From: Clostridiales bacterium UBA1316
GTDB lineage: Bacteria > Bacillota > Clostridia > Oscillospirales > Oscillospiraceae
Direction of reading: 5' to 3'
DNA: 44,403 nt
Assembly (NCBI GenBank): GCA_002307055.1
Contig: DBTM01000089.1
Coordinates: 1-44,403 of the forward strand
Below, one piece after another: positions 33,176-42,439 of the stretch (position 1 is the first letter of the stretch; each line of letters begins with the position of its first letter). A program made the translations under genes and the position numbers. The notes under the pieces were generated by a model. It made no database searches, was not told the DNA's origin, and was given only the letters and a program-made list of their open reading frames with translations.

Positions 33176-33763
33176 ATGCGGACGAGTGAAATTAAGAGAA
33201 AGACAGCCGAGACGGATATCAGCCTGAGCCTCAGCCTGGACGGAACCGGCGTCAGCACCATTGATACCGGCATTGGCTTTCTGGACCACATGCTGACGCT
33301 GTTTGCCCGTCACGGGCGTTTTGATCTCGCGTTGACCTGCAGGGGCGATACGCATGTCGACGCACACCATTCGGTTGAGGATATCGGGCTCTGCCTCGGT
33401 ACGGCGTTTTCGAGCGCGCTTGGAGATATGCGGGGCATTACGCGTTACGGTGATATCCTTCTGCCGATGGATGAGGCGCTCATCCTATGCGCCGTCGATA
33501 TTTCAGGCAGAAGCACATTATCCTTAAGCCTTGAGCTGCAAAGCGGCAAGGTTGGGAGCATGGACACCGAGCTTGTTGAGGAATTTCTGCTGGCCTTTGT
33601 GCGCAAAGCCAATATCACGCTGCACATCAGGAAGCTCTCGGGCAGCAACGCGCACCATATCATCGAAGCCTGCTTCAAAGCGCTCGCGCGGACGCTCGCC
33701 AAGGCAATCAAAATAGATGAAGACTATAAAGACGAGATCCCCTCTACCAAAGGAGTTTTATAA
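33176..33763 (+). CDS. hisB: Imidazoleglycerol-phosphate dehydratase
   Basis: A 195-residue monofunctional HisB that dehydrates imidazole-glycerol phosphate. Both metal-binding repeats are present: GFLDHMLTLFARHG, DAHHSVEDIG, then HIIEACFKALARTL. Three ATG codons stand in a row (33170, 33173, 33176); AGGAG at 33164-33168 best serves 33176 with 7 bases, giving MRTSEIKRKT as in relatives. No phosphatase domain is fused, in keeping with a separate hisJ. Confidence 0.95.
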   Translation: MRTSEIKRKTAETDISLSLSLDGTGVSTIDTGIGFLDHMLTLFARHGRFDLALTCRGDTHVDAHHSVEDIGLCLGTAFSSALGDMRGITRYGDILLPMDEALILCAVDISGRSTLSLSLELQSGKVGSMDTELVEEFLLAFVRKANITLHIRKLSGSNAHHIIEACFKALARTLAKAIKIDEDYKDEIPSTKGVL

Positions 33764-34381
33764 ATGATCGCCATCGTAGACTACGGCGTGGGAAATTTGT
33801 TTTCCCTGTGCAGTTCAATTAAATATATCGGGCAGGAGGCGGAAATCACCGGGGATGCCGACAAAATACGCCGGAGCGAACGGGTCATCCTGCCCGGCGT
33901 CGGCGCGTTTGAGGACGCGGCCAGGAAGCTGCGCCAGAGCGGGCTGGCGGATTGTGTCTGCGCCGAGGCGCAGAGCGGCAAGCCGCTGCTTGGTATCTGC
34001 CTTGGCATGCAGATGCTTTTTGATAAAAGCTTTGAATACGGCGAGCATCAGGGCCTTGGTCTGATTCACGGCAATGTAATTTCCATGGAACCGGTGATAC
34101 CAAAAGACTATAAGGTGCCGCATATCGGCTGGAATGGGCTGATATTCCCAAAAAACAAGCCAATCAGCCCGCTTTTTAAGTATATCCGTGAAGGTGACCA
34201 CGTATATTTTGTCCACTCGTTTTACGCGGCGGACTGTGACGCGGCTGTAATCGCGACAACGGAATACGGCGCGGCGCTGACGGCGGCTGTTGCCGACCAA
34301 AATATATACGGCACGCAGTTCCACCCCGAAAAAAGCGGCGAAGTCGGGCTGAACATTTTACGCGCGTTTTGCGAGATATAG
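33764..34381 (+). CDS. hisH: Imidazole glycerol phosphate synthase, glutaminase subunit
   Basis: A 205-residue class I glutamine amidotransferase that feeds ammonia to HisF. The catalytic Cys lies in GICLGMQMLF, and the His-Glu pair in TQFHPEKSG. The oxyanion region is LPGVGAFEDAA. It begins directly after the hisB stop with GGAG upstream. The start of the next gene is close to its end. Confidence 0.95.
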   Translation: MIAIVDYGVGNLFSLCSSIKYIGQEAEITGDADKIRRSERVILPGVGAFEDAARKLRQSGLADCVCAEAQSGKPLLGICLGMQMLFDKSFEYGEHQGLGLIHGNVISMEPVIPKDYKVPHIGWNGLIFPKNKPISPLFKYIREGDHVYFVHSFYAADCDAAVIATTEYGAALTAAVADQNIYGTQFHPEKSGEVGLNILRAFCEI

Positions 34382-34389
34382 AGGTCAAA

Positions 34390-35121
34390 ATGATACTTTT
34401 TCCGGCAATTGATTTATTTAACGGCTGCGCTGTGCGTCTGATTAAAGGCGATTATGCGCAGATGACTGTCTACAGCGACAAGCCCTGGAAAGTTGCCCGC
34501 TCGTTTGAAGAAGCCGGAGCGGCCTGGCTCCACGTTGTCGATCTGGAGGGCGCGCGGGACGGCACAACAGCGAATTTTGAAACGGTTCGGAGGCTCGCCG
34601 AGGAAACCGGGCTGAAAATCGAGGTCGGCGGCGGCATACGCGCACGCGCGGTCATCGAGCGCTATATCGGTATCGGCGTTCATCGTGTAATACTCGGAAC
34701 GGCGGCGATTACCCAGCCGGGCTTTGTGGGCGAGATGGTCGCGCTGTTCGGCGATAAAATTGCTGTCGGTATTGATATAAAAGACGGTATGGTTGCCATC
34801 CGTGGCTGGACGGAAGTGACGGGCACGGAATGCTTTGACTTCTGCCGCAGGATGGAATCGGTCGGGGTAAAAACAATCATCTGCACCGACATTTCAAAAG
34901 ACGGCGTACTCGGCGGAACAAATCTGGATTTATACCGCAGATTATCGGCGGAAATGCCGATGGATATCATCGCGTCCGGCGGTGTGTCGACAATGGATGA
35001 CATCAGGGCCCTTTGCTCCATCGGCGTCTGCGGCGCAATTTTAGGCAAAGCGCTATATGAGGGTAAAATCAGCCTCAAAGCGGCAATTGAGCTTACCGCA
35101 GAAAAGGGGTACGGACAATGA
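34390..35121 (+). CDS. hisA: ProFAR isomerase HisA
   Basis: A 243-residue (beta/alpha)8-barrel isomerase acting on phosphoribosyl-formimino-AICAR phosphate. It shows FPAIDLFNGCAVRLIKGDY, VDLEGAR, EVGGGIR, TDISKDGVLGG and ASGGVSTMDDI. The start is ATG 34390 with AGAGGTC upstream, not the earlier in-frame 34369. It overlaps hisF by four bases. Confidence 0.95.
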   Translation: MILFPAIDLFNGCAVRLIKGDYAQMTVYSDKPWKVARSFEEAGAAWLHVVDLEGARDGTTANFETVRRLAEETGLKIEVGGGIRARAVIERYIGIGVHRVILGTAAITQPGFVGEMVALFGDKIAVGIDIKDGMVAIRGWTEVTGTECFDFCRRMESVGVKTIICTDISKDGVLGGTNLDLYRRLSAEMPMDIIASGGVSTMDDIRALCSIGVCGAILGKALYEGKISLKAAIELTAEKGYGQ

Positions 35122-35876
35122 TAACCAAGAGAATCATTCCCTGTCTGGACGTCAAGGACGGCCGTGTTGTCAAAGGCATCAATTTTTTAGGGCTGAGTGA
35201 CGTTTCTTCCCCTGTCAAGCTGGCTAAGTTCTACAGCGACAACGGGGCCGATGAGCTTGTTTTCTATGATATCACGGCGTCATTTGAAGAACGGCGGCTC
35301 TTTACGGAGATTTTAAAAGAGGTTGCCGGCTGTATCTTCATCCCCTTGACCGTCGGCGGCGGGATCAATACGGTCGATGATTTCGACAGGGTTTTAAAGT
35401 GCGGGGCGGATAAGGTCAGCGTCAATTCGGGCGCGATTAAAAATCCGGCGCTTATCGAAGAAGCGGCTAAAAAATACGGGGACCAATGTGTTGTCCTGTC
35501 GGTGGATATAAAGCGTGTCGGCGGGAAGTTCTGCGTGTTTGCCAAGGGCGGCAGAGAGAACACAGGCATGGACGCCATCGAGTGGATTCGGCTCGGCGAG
35601 CGGCTCGGCGCCGGTGAGCTCGTCGTCAACAGCATTGACACCGACGGCGTGAAAAAAGGCTTTGACCTGGAAATGCTCGACGCCGTGTGCAACGCCGTGT
35701 CCATCCCGGTGATCGCCTCCGGCGGCGCGGGCGGCATCGACGATTTTACAGCTCTGTTCAAAGCGCTGCCGAAGGTGGATGCAGGCTTGGCCGCGTCAAT
35801 CTTCCACTTCGGAGAGGTCAAAATCCCGGACCTTAAAAAGGTACTGAAGCTCGAAGGCATTACGATGCGATTATAG
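35118..35876 (+). CDS. hisF: Imidazole glycerol phosphate synthase, cyclase subunit
   Basis: A 252-residue barrel that forms imidazole-glycerol phosphate and AICAR using ammonia from HisH. Motifs are RIIPCLDVKDGRVVKG (with the catalytic Asp), PLTVGGGI, VSVNSGAI and SIDTDGVKKGFD (second Asp). The ATGA overlap with hisA shows coupling. Confidence 0.96.
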   Translation: MITKRIIPCLDVKDGRVVKGINFLGLSDVSSPVKLAKFYSDNGADELVFYDITASFEERRLFTEILKEVAGCIFIPLTVGGGINTVDDFDRVLKCGADKVSVNSGAIKNPALIEEAAKKYGDQCVVLSVDIKRVGGKFCVFAKGGRENTGMDAIEWIRLGERLGAGELVVNSIDTDGVKKGFDLEMLDAVCNAVSIPVIASGGAGGIDDFTALFKALPKVDAGLAASIFHFGEVKIPDLKKVLKLEGITMRL

Positions 35877-35973
35877 GCGTGTATTGCTCGTGCCCATGCG
35901 TGCAGGCATCTGTGCTGCCCGCGGAGGCGCGCATGGATGACACAAAAAGGCGTTGGCCGATATGGAGGATATT

Positions 35974-36624
35974 ATGGTTTGTATAAATGACTTGAAATAC
36001 GATGAAAAAGGGCTGATTCCAGCCGTTGTTGTAGATGATGAGAGCAAAAAAGTGCTGATGGTCGCCTATATGAATAAGGAGAGCCTGGAAATCAGCATGG
36101 CGGAAGGCAAAACGTGCTTTTGGTCGCGCTCGCGTCAGGAGCTCTGGCGCAAGGGCGATACCTCAGGCCATTATCAGCATATAAGAAACATAAAAGCCGA
36201 CTGCGACAGGGACACGCTGCTGGTCTCCGTCAAAAAAGACGGTCCGGCCTGCCATCTCGGCACGGATTCCTGTTTTACCGATGACGTCTATGGGAGCGAG
36301 CTGCCCGATTTATTTTCGATGGAAGTGCTGATGGCGCTGATATCAGGCAGAAAGTCAGAGCCTAAAGAGGGCTCCTATACCACCTACCTGTTTGATAAAG
36401 GTATGGACAAGATGCTCAAAAAAATCGGTGAGGAATCCACAGAGGTGATTATCGCCGCGAAATCCGGTGATAAATCAGAGACGGTGTACGAAATTTCCGA
36501 TCTTGTTTATCACGTCATGGTGCTTATGATCGAGATGGGGATTTCGCTGGAGGATATTCAAAGCGAGCTGGCTGCCCGCCATGTTGTGGACAAAAAGATC
36601 AAACAGGAGAAGATGACGCCATGA
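35974..36624 (+). CDS. hisIE: Bifunctional PRA-CH cyclohydrolase / PRA-PH pyrophosphatase
   Basis: A 216-residue fusion covering the second and third pathway steps. The N-terminal HisI half has MVAYMNKESLE, FWSRSRQELWRKGDTSGH and the zinc residues in DCDRDTLL and ACHLGTDSCF. The C-terminal HisE half has YTTYLFDKGMDKMLKKIGEE and DLVYHVMVLM. GGAGG at 35964-35968 fixes ATG 35974; the frame opens at 35953. A gap of about 100 bases after hisF holds no gene. Confidence 0.95.
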   Translation: MVCINDLKYDEKGLIPAVVVDDESKKVLMVAYMNKESLEISMAEGKTCFWSRSRQELWRKGDTSGHYQHIRNIKADCDRDTLLVSVKKDGPACHLGTDSCFTDDVYGSELPDLFSMEVLMALISGRKSEPKEGSYTTYLFDKGMDKMLKKIGEESTEVIIAAKSGDKSETVYEISDLVYHVMVLMIEMGISLEDIQSELAARHVVDKKIKQEKMTP

Positions 36625-37436
36625 TGCCGCTTTCGAATTTTCACGCTCATTCCACCTTTTGCGACGGAGCGGAATCACCCGAGGACATGGTTAAAGCGGC
36701 TATTAAAAAAGGGTGTTCGGCCTTCGGTATCTCCGGTCACGCGGTTATGGGCTTTGACACGTGCTGGACAATGACAAAGTGGGGAGAATGCGATTTCATC
36801 GCAGAAATGGACCGGCTGAAAAAAGCCTATTGCGGACAGCTCGAGCTGTTTACAGGCGTGGAACAGGATTATTATTCGCCGCCGCCGGCCGGGCGGTACG
36901 ACTATGTCATCGGCTCCGTCCATTACATTAAAAAAGACGGCGAGTACCTTTCGGTCGATGAGAGCGAGGAAGAACAGACAGACACCGTGAAGCGCTGTTA
37001 CAGCGACGATTTCTATACCTATACGAGAGACTATTACAGGACAATTGCCGATATTGTATCAAAAACAGAACCCGATTTTATCGGGCACTTTGATCTTGTG
37101 ACGAAGTTTAACGAAGGCGGAAAGCTCTTCGATGAGTCCGACAGACGTTATCAAGATGCGGCGCTGGAGGCGCTGACGGCGATCACCGAGAAGCATAAGC
37201 TGTTCGAGATCAACACCGGCGCGATATACCGTGTCGGCAGAACCGCTCCTTATCCGGCAGCTTTTTTGCTCAAGGAGCTCTTTAAACGCGGCGGGGAGAT
37301 CATCCTGTCGAGCGACAGCCACGACGGCGTATCCATCGGCTACAAATTTGACGAAGCTGCTGAGCTGGCAAAGACCTGCGGGTTTAGATATGCAAAAACA
37401 TTAACACAGAGCGGATTTATTGCTTATAAATTGTAA
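36621..37436 (+). CDS. hisJ: Histidinol-phosphatase, PHP family
   Basis: A 271-residue PHP-domain phosphatase that removes phosphate from histidinol phosphate. Metal-binding blocks include FHAHSTFCDGAE (H-x-H), ISGHAV, TGVEQDYY, DFIGHFDLVTKF and LSSDSHDG. It overlaps hisIE by four bases (ATGA) and closes the operon, completing all ten steps from PRPP to histidine in one transcript. Confidence 0.93.
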   Translation: MMPLSNFHAHSTFCDGAESPEDMVKAAIKKGCSAFGISGHAVMGFDTCWTMTKWGECDFIAEMDRLKKAYCGQLELFTGVEQDYYSPPPAGRYDYVIGSVHYIKKDGEYLSVDESEEEQTDTVKRCYSDDFYTYTRDYYRTIADIVSKTEPDFIGHFDLVTKFNEGGKLFDESDRRYQDAALEALTAITEKHKLFEINTGAIYRVGRTAPYPAAFLLKELFKRGGEIILSSDSHDGVSIGYKFDEAAELAKTCGFRYAKTLTQSGFIAYKL

Positions 37437-37455
37437 ATAAAAATAAATCTCTATG

Positions 37456-37496
37456 AAAAGCCGAAACAAATCAAATTGCTTCGGCTTTTTAATTTT
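37456..37496 (+). terminator. Terminator of the histidine operon
   Basis: AAAAGCCGAA pairs with TTCGGCTTTT, with inner pairing in the loop (ATTTG/CAAAT type), then TAATTTT. It lies 20 bases after hisJ. Confidence 0.9.
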
Positions 37497-37602
37497 CGGA
37501 AAATCCGCTAAAGCAGTATGTTAACCTGCTAAAGGTAAACAATAAACAGCGATAAAAACAGCTAAACACATAGTGAAGATAACAGCATGAGGAGGCTGCA
37601 AT

Positions 37603-38490
37603 TTGCCGAACCGTTTTGAGGGCTGGTATTTTAAACAGCAATGCGGGCAGAATTTAATTGCTTTCATTCCGGCCATTCATACGCAGCGGGGCGGCAAATG
37701 CTCGGGCTCTGTTCAGATTATCACGCCGGATAAGTCCTATTACGCTGAGATACCCGGCGAGGTACTCAGCGTGACAAGGCGGCCTCTGGCGATCAATATG
37801 GGAGAAAGCACCTTTACTTTAAGAGGGGTGGATCTGAATATACAAGGCGACGGCATTACCGTGACGGGCTGTCTTCATTTCAGCAAATTATCGCCGCCCC
37901 GCGGCGATATCATGGGGCCGTATCAGCTTATCCCTTTCATGGAATGCCGCCACAGCGTATTCAGCCTGACGCACACAGTTAAAGGCAGCCTCACGGTAAA
38001 TGGGCGGCTCATCGACTTTACAGGCGGCACCGGTTATACCGAGGGCGATAAAGGCTCTTCTTTTCCGAAGCGATATGTCTGGACGCAGTGCAACTGGTTC
38101 GATAATGACAAGGCCGGTTTTGAGCCATGTTCGCTGATGCTGTCGGCAGCGGAAGTCAGCCCGCTCGGCAGAACGTTTATGGGGATCATCGGCACTGTTT
38201 ATTTCAGGGGCCGGGAATTCAGAATCGCAACCTACAAAGGTGCTGAGGTTTTATCCATCGGCAGCGGTTCGATCTCGGTGCGGCAGGGCGCTTATACGCT
38301 GACGGCGCAGTTCCTGGAAAGCAGCAGTCAAGCACAGCGCGCGCAGGCGTTGCGCGCACCGTCCTCGGGTAAAATGGTTCGGCTTATTAAAGAAAGCCTC
38401 TCCTGCCGCGCAAGATATATCTTTTCTGAAAACGGCAACGTACTTTTTGATTTTGTTTCAGAAACAGCGAGCTTTGAATATGAATACTGA
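37603..38490 (+). CDS. Tocopherol cyclase-like protein
   Basis: A 295-residue protein resembling the bacterial members of the tocopherol-cyclase family, from FEGWYFKQQ at residues 5-13 through PYQLIPFMECRHSVFSLTH, YTEGDKGSSFPKRYVW and QCNWF. The family fold is a beta-rich lipocalin-like sandwich. Clostridia make no tocopherol, so the real substrate is unknown. The start is TTG 37603 with GGAGG 7 bases upstream. It probably shares a transcript with the SplB-like gene 23-32 bases downstream. Confidence 0.8.
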   Translation: MPNRFEGWYFKQQCGQNLIAFIPAIHTQRGGKCSGSVQIITPDKSYYAEIPGEVLSVTRRPLAINMGESTFTLRGVDLNIQGDGITVTGCLHFSKLSPPRGDIMGPYQLIPFMECRHSVFSLTHTVKGSLTVNGRLIDFTGGTGYTEGDKGSSFPKRYVWTQCNWFDNDKAGFEPCSLMLSAAEVSPLGRTFMGIIGTVYFRGREFRIATYKGAEVLSIGSGSISVRQGAYTLTAQFLESSSQAQRAQALRAPSSGKMVRLIKESLSCRARYIFSENGNVLFDFVSETASFEYEY

Positions 38491-38522
38491 AAGAAACGCA
38501 ATTTGATGATGGAGTGACAATT

Positions 38523-39518
38523 TTGTTCCCTGAAACGATCTATTATGAGCCGGAGGCTTTGGAATATCCTTTAGGAATCGTGCTTCAGAAAAAATACAGC
38601 GATAGAAACTGGACACCGGTCAAAAGCCACAACAGCATAGAAGAAATGCAGAAAAAAGAAAACAGCGAATTTGCACGGATGAAGCAGTATCTCATCGTCG
38701 GCGTCCGAAAGACACACAAATACGTTGAAAACCATAAGGTTTCGGATTTTCTCGTGCCGTATACGTCTTCCGGGTGCAGCGCCATGTGCCTGTACTGTTA
38801 CCTTGTCTGTAATTACAACAAATGCTCGTATTTAAGGGTTTTCGTCAACCGGGAGCAGATGCTCGAGCGGCTTATTAAAACAGCCAACGCGTCCGCCCGC
38901 CCCCTGACCTTTGAAATCGGCAGCAACAGTGATCTTGTCCTGGAAAACACAGTGACAGAAAATCTACCGTGGACAATTGAGGAATTTGCTCAAAACGGGA
39001 ATGGCACAATTACCTTTCCCACGAAATTTGATATGGTCGATCCCCTGCTGACGCTCAAGCACCGGGGTAAAGTAATTTTCAGAATGAGCGTGAATCCCGA
39101 GGGCATTATCCGCCGTATTGAAATCGGCACATCGCCGCTGAACGCGCGGATTCAGGCACTCAATAAAATGAATGAAGCCGGTTATAAGACCGGCATGCTC
39201 ATCGCCCCGGTTATTTTAATGGACGATTGGCAGACGCAATACGGGGAGCTTATCGACACGCTGGCTTCGGAGCTGAGCGAAAACGTCAGGAAAACATCAT
39301 TTATTGAAATTATTTTCATGACGTACAGCTACGTGCAGAACGCCATCAATCAAGCGGCGTTTCCGAATGCGCCGCCGCTTTTTGATAAGGAGCGCCAGAC
39401 CGGCCGCGGCAACGGCAAATACTGCTATCGGCAGCCCCTGCGCGAAGAAGGAGAGATATTCTTCCGTGATAAACTTGAAAAAGCCCTGCCGAACGTGAAA
39501 ATATTATATATTGCATAG
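38523..39518 (+). CDS. Spore photoproduct lyase family radical SAM protein
   Basis: A 331-residue SplB relative. The N-terminus FPETIYYEPEALEYPLG and the block IVGVRKTHKY match SplB; the SAM cluster is C85, C89, C92 (GCSAMCLYCYL). Later blocks TKFDMVDPLL, FRMSVNPEGII and GTSPLNARIQAL are also conserved. The position equivalent to B. subtilis Cys141, the hydrogen donor, reads Ser134 (FEIGSNSD against FEASCTSD). Two extra Cys occur just after the cluster (C96 and C101). I place the start at TTG 38523, 8 bases after GGAG; the GTG at 38514 overlaps that site. It may repair DNA by a modified route or have another substrate. Confidence 0.85.
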   Translation: MFPETIYYEPEALEYPLGIVLQKKYSDRNWTPVKSHNSIEEMQKKENSEFARMKQYLIVGVRKTHKYVENHKVSDFLVPYTSSGCSAMCLYCYLVCNYNKCSYLRVFVNREQMLERLIKTANASARPLTFEIGSNSDLVLENTVTENLPWTIEEFAQNGNGTITFPTKFDMVDPLLTLKHRGKVIFRMSVNPEGIIRRIEIGTSPLNARIQALNKMNEAGYKTGMLIAPVILMDDWQTQYGELIDTLASELSENVRKTSFIEIIFMTYSYVQNAINQAAFPNAPPLFDKERQTGRGNGKYCYRQPLREEGEIFFRDKLEKALPNVKILYIA

Positions 39519-39598
39519 ATGAAGATGATGTACTTTGCCGTAGGGGGCGATACGAGAATATACATGGGCGTCGTGATGTTATAATTCTGTAGCTAATT

Positions 39599-40474
39599 TT
39601 ATATTTTTCTGGGTACGGCGATCTCTTGCCTGTTCACAGAAAGCGCCATATCCTCGGTGGTTTTGACGCTCCATTTGACAAGCGTAATTTCTCCGCTGCG
39701 AATTTCAAGGCCGGTGATTGACGTCGGGTGGACGCAGCTGCCGTCATTGAGGTACGGGTTGTTCGGGTCGAGCGGGCAGGAGGGCCGGTGCGTGTGCCCG
39801 GCGATGATTGTTTTTTTATGATCCGTTGCCCATTCAATAAGCTTTTTCTCCACCATTTTTTTCTTTACATTGTTCTTCGCGGCGCTTGTAATGTCTTTAA
39901 AGCCCAAGAGCTCCATCTTGCGCCAAAAATGCCGCACAAAAAATTTACTGGACCGCCAAAACCGGTCGTCACGCGGGTCGCCCTGATGGCCGTGGACGAC
40001 AAACAGCTCCCTGCCGTTAGCACTTTGCTTTAAAATTAGCCCCTCATGGACAACGATGTTTTCAAAAAGCGGCTCATACGCATCGGTATGGTTGTCGTAA
40101 TATTTTGCCATGTTTTGCTTGACATATATAGGGTTTCTTTTTTCGATGTCATGATTGCCGAAAATAAGATAAAGGCGGTTTTCGCTGTAAAAATAATGGA
40201 GCAGACGAAAAATATCGATATAGATGTTGCTGATATCATGGAGGCTCTTAAACTTCCACAGCTCATCGCCGTCACCGTTTTCAATATACGTAAAGCCGTT
40301 TTCGTAGTAATACCGCAGAGCGGCGTGATAGATATTCTGGTTATGCGAAAAATTGTCAATCCAGCTCCCGTCGCCCCTGTGGCAGTCACTCATAATGACA
40401 ATTTTCGATTGATCATCAAACGGGATGACCGGGCACGACGCAAACACTTCGCTCAGACGGCTGTATGTTGACAT
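39599..40474 (-). CDS. Metallophosphoesterase
   Basis: A 291-residue calcineurin-like phosphoesterase. Metal ligands are in order: D30 and H32 (MSDCHRGD), D68 (ENGDGDE), N107-H108 in GNHD, H161 and H163 (HGHQGD), and H227/H229 (GHTH). There is no signal peptide, so it acts in the cytosol. Its substrate is unknown. The start at 40474 has AAGGAT 9 bases upstream. It is transcribed towards the SplB-like gene and away from the purine permease. Confidence 0.88.
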   Translation of the reverse strand: MSTYSRLSEVFASCPVIPFDDQSKIVIMSDCHRGDGSWIDNFSHNQNIYHAALRYYYENGFTYIENGDGDELWKFKSLHDISNIYIDIFRLLHYFYSENRLYLIFGNHDIEKRNPIYVKQNMAKYYDNHTDAYEPLFENIVVHEGLILKQSANGRELFVVHGHQGDPRDDRFWRSSKFFVRHFWRKMELLGFKDITSAAKNNVKKKMVEKKLIEWATDHKKTIIAGHTHRPSCPLDPNNPYLNDGSCVHPTSITGLEIRSGEITLVKWSVKTTEDMALSVNRQEIAVPRKI

Positions 40475-40528
40475 AGATTACTATCCTTATTAACATGGGT
40501 TTTCTTTAGTATGGTCTGAATTCCGAAA

Positions 40529-40572
40529 ATAATCATCCGCTGAGATAAAAAACTTGTCCAGCGGATGATTAT
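40529..40572. repeat. 14-bp hairpin between divergent genes
   Basis: ATAATCATCCGCTG pairs perfectly with CAGCGGATGATTAT around a 16-base loop. On the minus strand TTTTCGG follows. It lies in the divergent promoter region of the phosphoesterase and the permease and shows no purine-riboswitch core. It could be an attenuator on the minus strand or a protein-binding dyad. Confidence 0.5.
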
Positions 40573-40620
40573 ACGATACTATTTGGGTAATGAACCCGGT
40601 TAAAAGCAGAGGAGACTGAT

Positions 40621-42123
40621 ATGGAGAAGCTTTTCAAGCTCAAGTTTTACGGAACCAATGTCCGCACGGAGATCCTGGCGGGCATCACGACGTTTTTCAC
40701 AATGGCGTATATTATTTTTGTCAACCCCAATATTCTCACCCTTGCCGGAACAGCGGATAACCCGTTCAGCCCGCAGGGGATATTTGTTGCCACCGTCCTC
40801 GCGTCCTTCGTCGGGACGATGGTGATGGCGCTGTTTGCCAACGTCCCCTTCGCGCTGGCGCCGGGCATGGGCATGAACGCTTTTTTCACGTTTACAATCT
40901 GCCAGATCATGGGGTTCCGCTGGCAGGAAGCGCTGGCTATGGTGCTTATATGCGGCGTCATCAATATTATTATTACGACAACCGGTCTGCGCAAAGCCAT
41001 TATCCGCGCTCTGCCGAAGGTCCTGCAGGCCGCCATCGGCGCCGGGATCGGGCTGTTTATCGCATATATCGGGGTAAAAGACTGCGGCTTGTTAAAGTTC
41101 ACGTCTGACCCCGGCACATACCTTTTTCTCGGAAAAACGCCCGCGGACGCAACGGTTATCGCCAATGCTTCCGCCATACCCTCGCTTGTCAACTTTTCAA
41201 ATCCGGCTGTACTGCTGGGGCTGATCGGCATCATTATCATCATTGTGCTGATGGTCAAGAAAGTCAAGGGCGCCATACTCTATGGCATTATTTCTGTCAC
41301 GGCAATCACAATGATTGAAATTCAATGCGGCGTCAACCCGCATGTGTTTTTCCCGTCCCTGCCCGCCGATATCCAAACAGCTGCCGCTTTTTTCGGAACA
41401 ATATCCATATCACCCGGCGCCATCGGCGCGTCGATTTCCGCCATTAAGGATACGGCGTTCAAAATGGATTTCGTCGGCCTCTTCTCCGATCCGGGCCGGC
41501 TTATTCTGGCCTTTACAGCAATCATCGCCTTTGTCCTCACCGACATTTTTGACGCGCTGGGCTGCTTTGTCGGCATTGGCCGCCGGACCGGTATCTTTGA
41601 CGAAAAAGATGAGCAGCTCCTCCGTGAAAGCACAGGCGTCAAGTCCCGCATGGACAGGGCCTTATTCGCCGACCTCTCCGCGACGATTATCGGCTCATTT
41701 TTAGGAACGTCGAATACAACCGCCTATGCCGAGAGCGCCGTCGGTATCGCCGCGGGCGGCAGGACAGGCCTCACCTCCGTCACCACAGCCGTCCTCTTCC
41801 TGCTCAGCCTGATTTTCGCCCCGGTCATCGGTCTTGTCCCGGCCTGCGCGACCGCTCCGGCACTCGTCGTCGTCGGCATACTCATGATGGCCTCCGTCAT
41901 GGATATCGACTGGCACAATTTCGAAGACGCCGCCGTCGCCTTCATCACCGTCGCCATGATGCCCTTCACCTACAGCATCACAACCGGCATCGCCTTCGGC
42001 TTCTTCTTCTTCGTCCTCATTAAATTAATAAAAAAGCAATTCAAGGAAGTCCATCCCATCATGTACGGCGCAACGGCGCTCTTCGTTGTAAACTTCGTCC
42101 TCATGGCAGTCAATAACATCTGA
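40621..42123 (+). CDS. NCS2-family purine permease
   Basis: A 500-residue inner-membrane transporter of the AzgA/PbuG branch of NCS2 that takes up guanine, hypoxanthine or adenine by proton symport. It has about 12-14 membrane segments. Signature blocks are TEILAGITTFFTMAYIIFVN, LAPGMGMNAFF, FDALGCFVGIGRR, and GTSNTTAYAESAVGIAAGGR. AGAGGAG stands about 7 bases before ATG 40621. It is monocistronic or followed by the small gene 54 bases downstream. Confidence 0.93.
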   Translation: MEKLFKLKFYGTNVRTEILAGITTFFTMAYIIFVNPNILTLAGTADNPFSPQGIFVATVLASFVGTMVMALFANVPFALAPGMGMNAFFTFTICQIMGFRWQEALAMVLICGVINIIITTTGLRKAIIRALPKVLQAAIGAGIGLFIAYIGVKDCGLLKFTSDPGTYLFLGKTPADATVIANASAIPSLVNFSNPAVLLGLIGIIIIIVLMVKKVKGAILYGIISVTAITMIEIQCGVNPHVFFPSLPADIQTAAAFFGTISISPGAIGASISAIKDTAFKMDFVGLFSDPGRLILAFTAIIAFVLTDIFDALGCFVGIGRRTGIFDEKDEQLLRESTGVKSRMDRALFADLSATIIGSFLGTSNTTAYAESAVGIAAGGRTGLTSVTTAVLFLLSLIFAPVIGLVPACATAPALVVVGILMMASVMDIDWHNFEDAAVAFITVAMMPFTYSITTGIAFGFFFFVLIKLIKKQFKEVHPIMYGATALFVVNFVLMAVNNI

Positions 42124-42177
42124 ATTGACTTTTGAAATATTTAACATTATGATAAAGGAAAACAAGGAGGGGCTACG

Positions 42178-42417
42178 ATGTATTCAAAATATATAAGATG
42201 CAAAGATAAATACAGTATTGTTGAATTTAAAGGCGGTTTCATTTATCAGCAGGATAATAAAGATGGGTCCAGCACGATCACCTATGTATCCGATGCGGAC
42301 CTGTCAGAGCTTGAGCTGGGCGAATACCCGAACGCCTTCACGGCGCAAAACGCCATGGATGCAATCACAGATTTTCTCAGCGCTGCGGACGGCCCCCGCG
42401 TTTTCCAGATGCCGTAA
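42178..42417 (+). CDS. Small protein of unknown function
   Basis: A 79-residue soluble protein from ATG 42178 with AAGGAGGGG 6-7 bases upstream. The N-terminal half looks beta (SIVEFKGGFIYQQDNKDGSS), the C-terminal half helical (NAFTAQNAMDAITDFLSA). No Cys, no signal peptide, and no family recognised. Its strong ribosome site and close position suggest it follows the purine permease on one transcript. Confidence 0.7.
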   Translation: MYSKYIRCKDKYSIVEFKGGFIYQQDNKDGSSTITYVSDADLSELELGEYPNAFTAQNAMDAITDFLSAADGPRVFQMP

Positions 42418-42439
42418 GGAATTGAATATAAGAATAAAA

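Noticed and set aside
40480..40620. Purine riboswitch before the NCS2 permease
   Set aside because: The hairpin there lacks the conserved junction and loop sequences of the purine aptamer.
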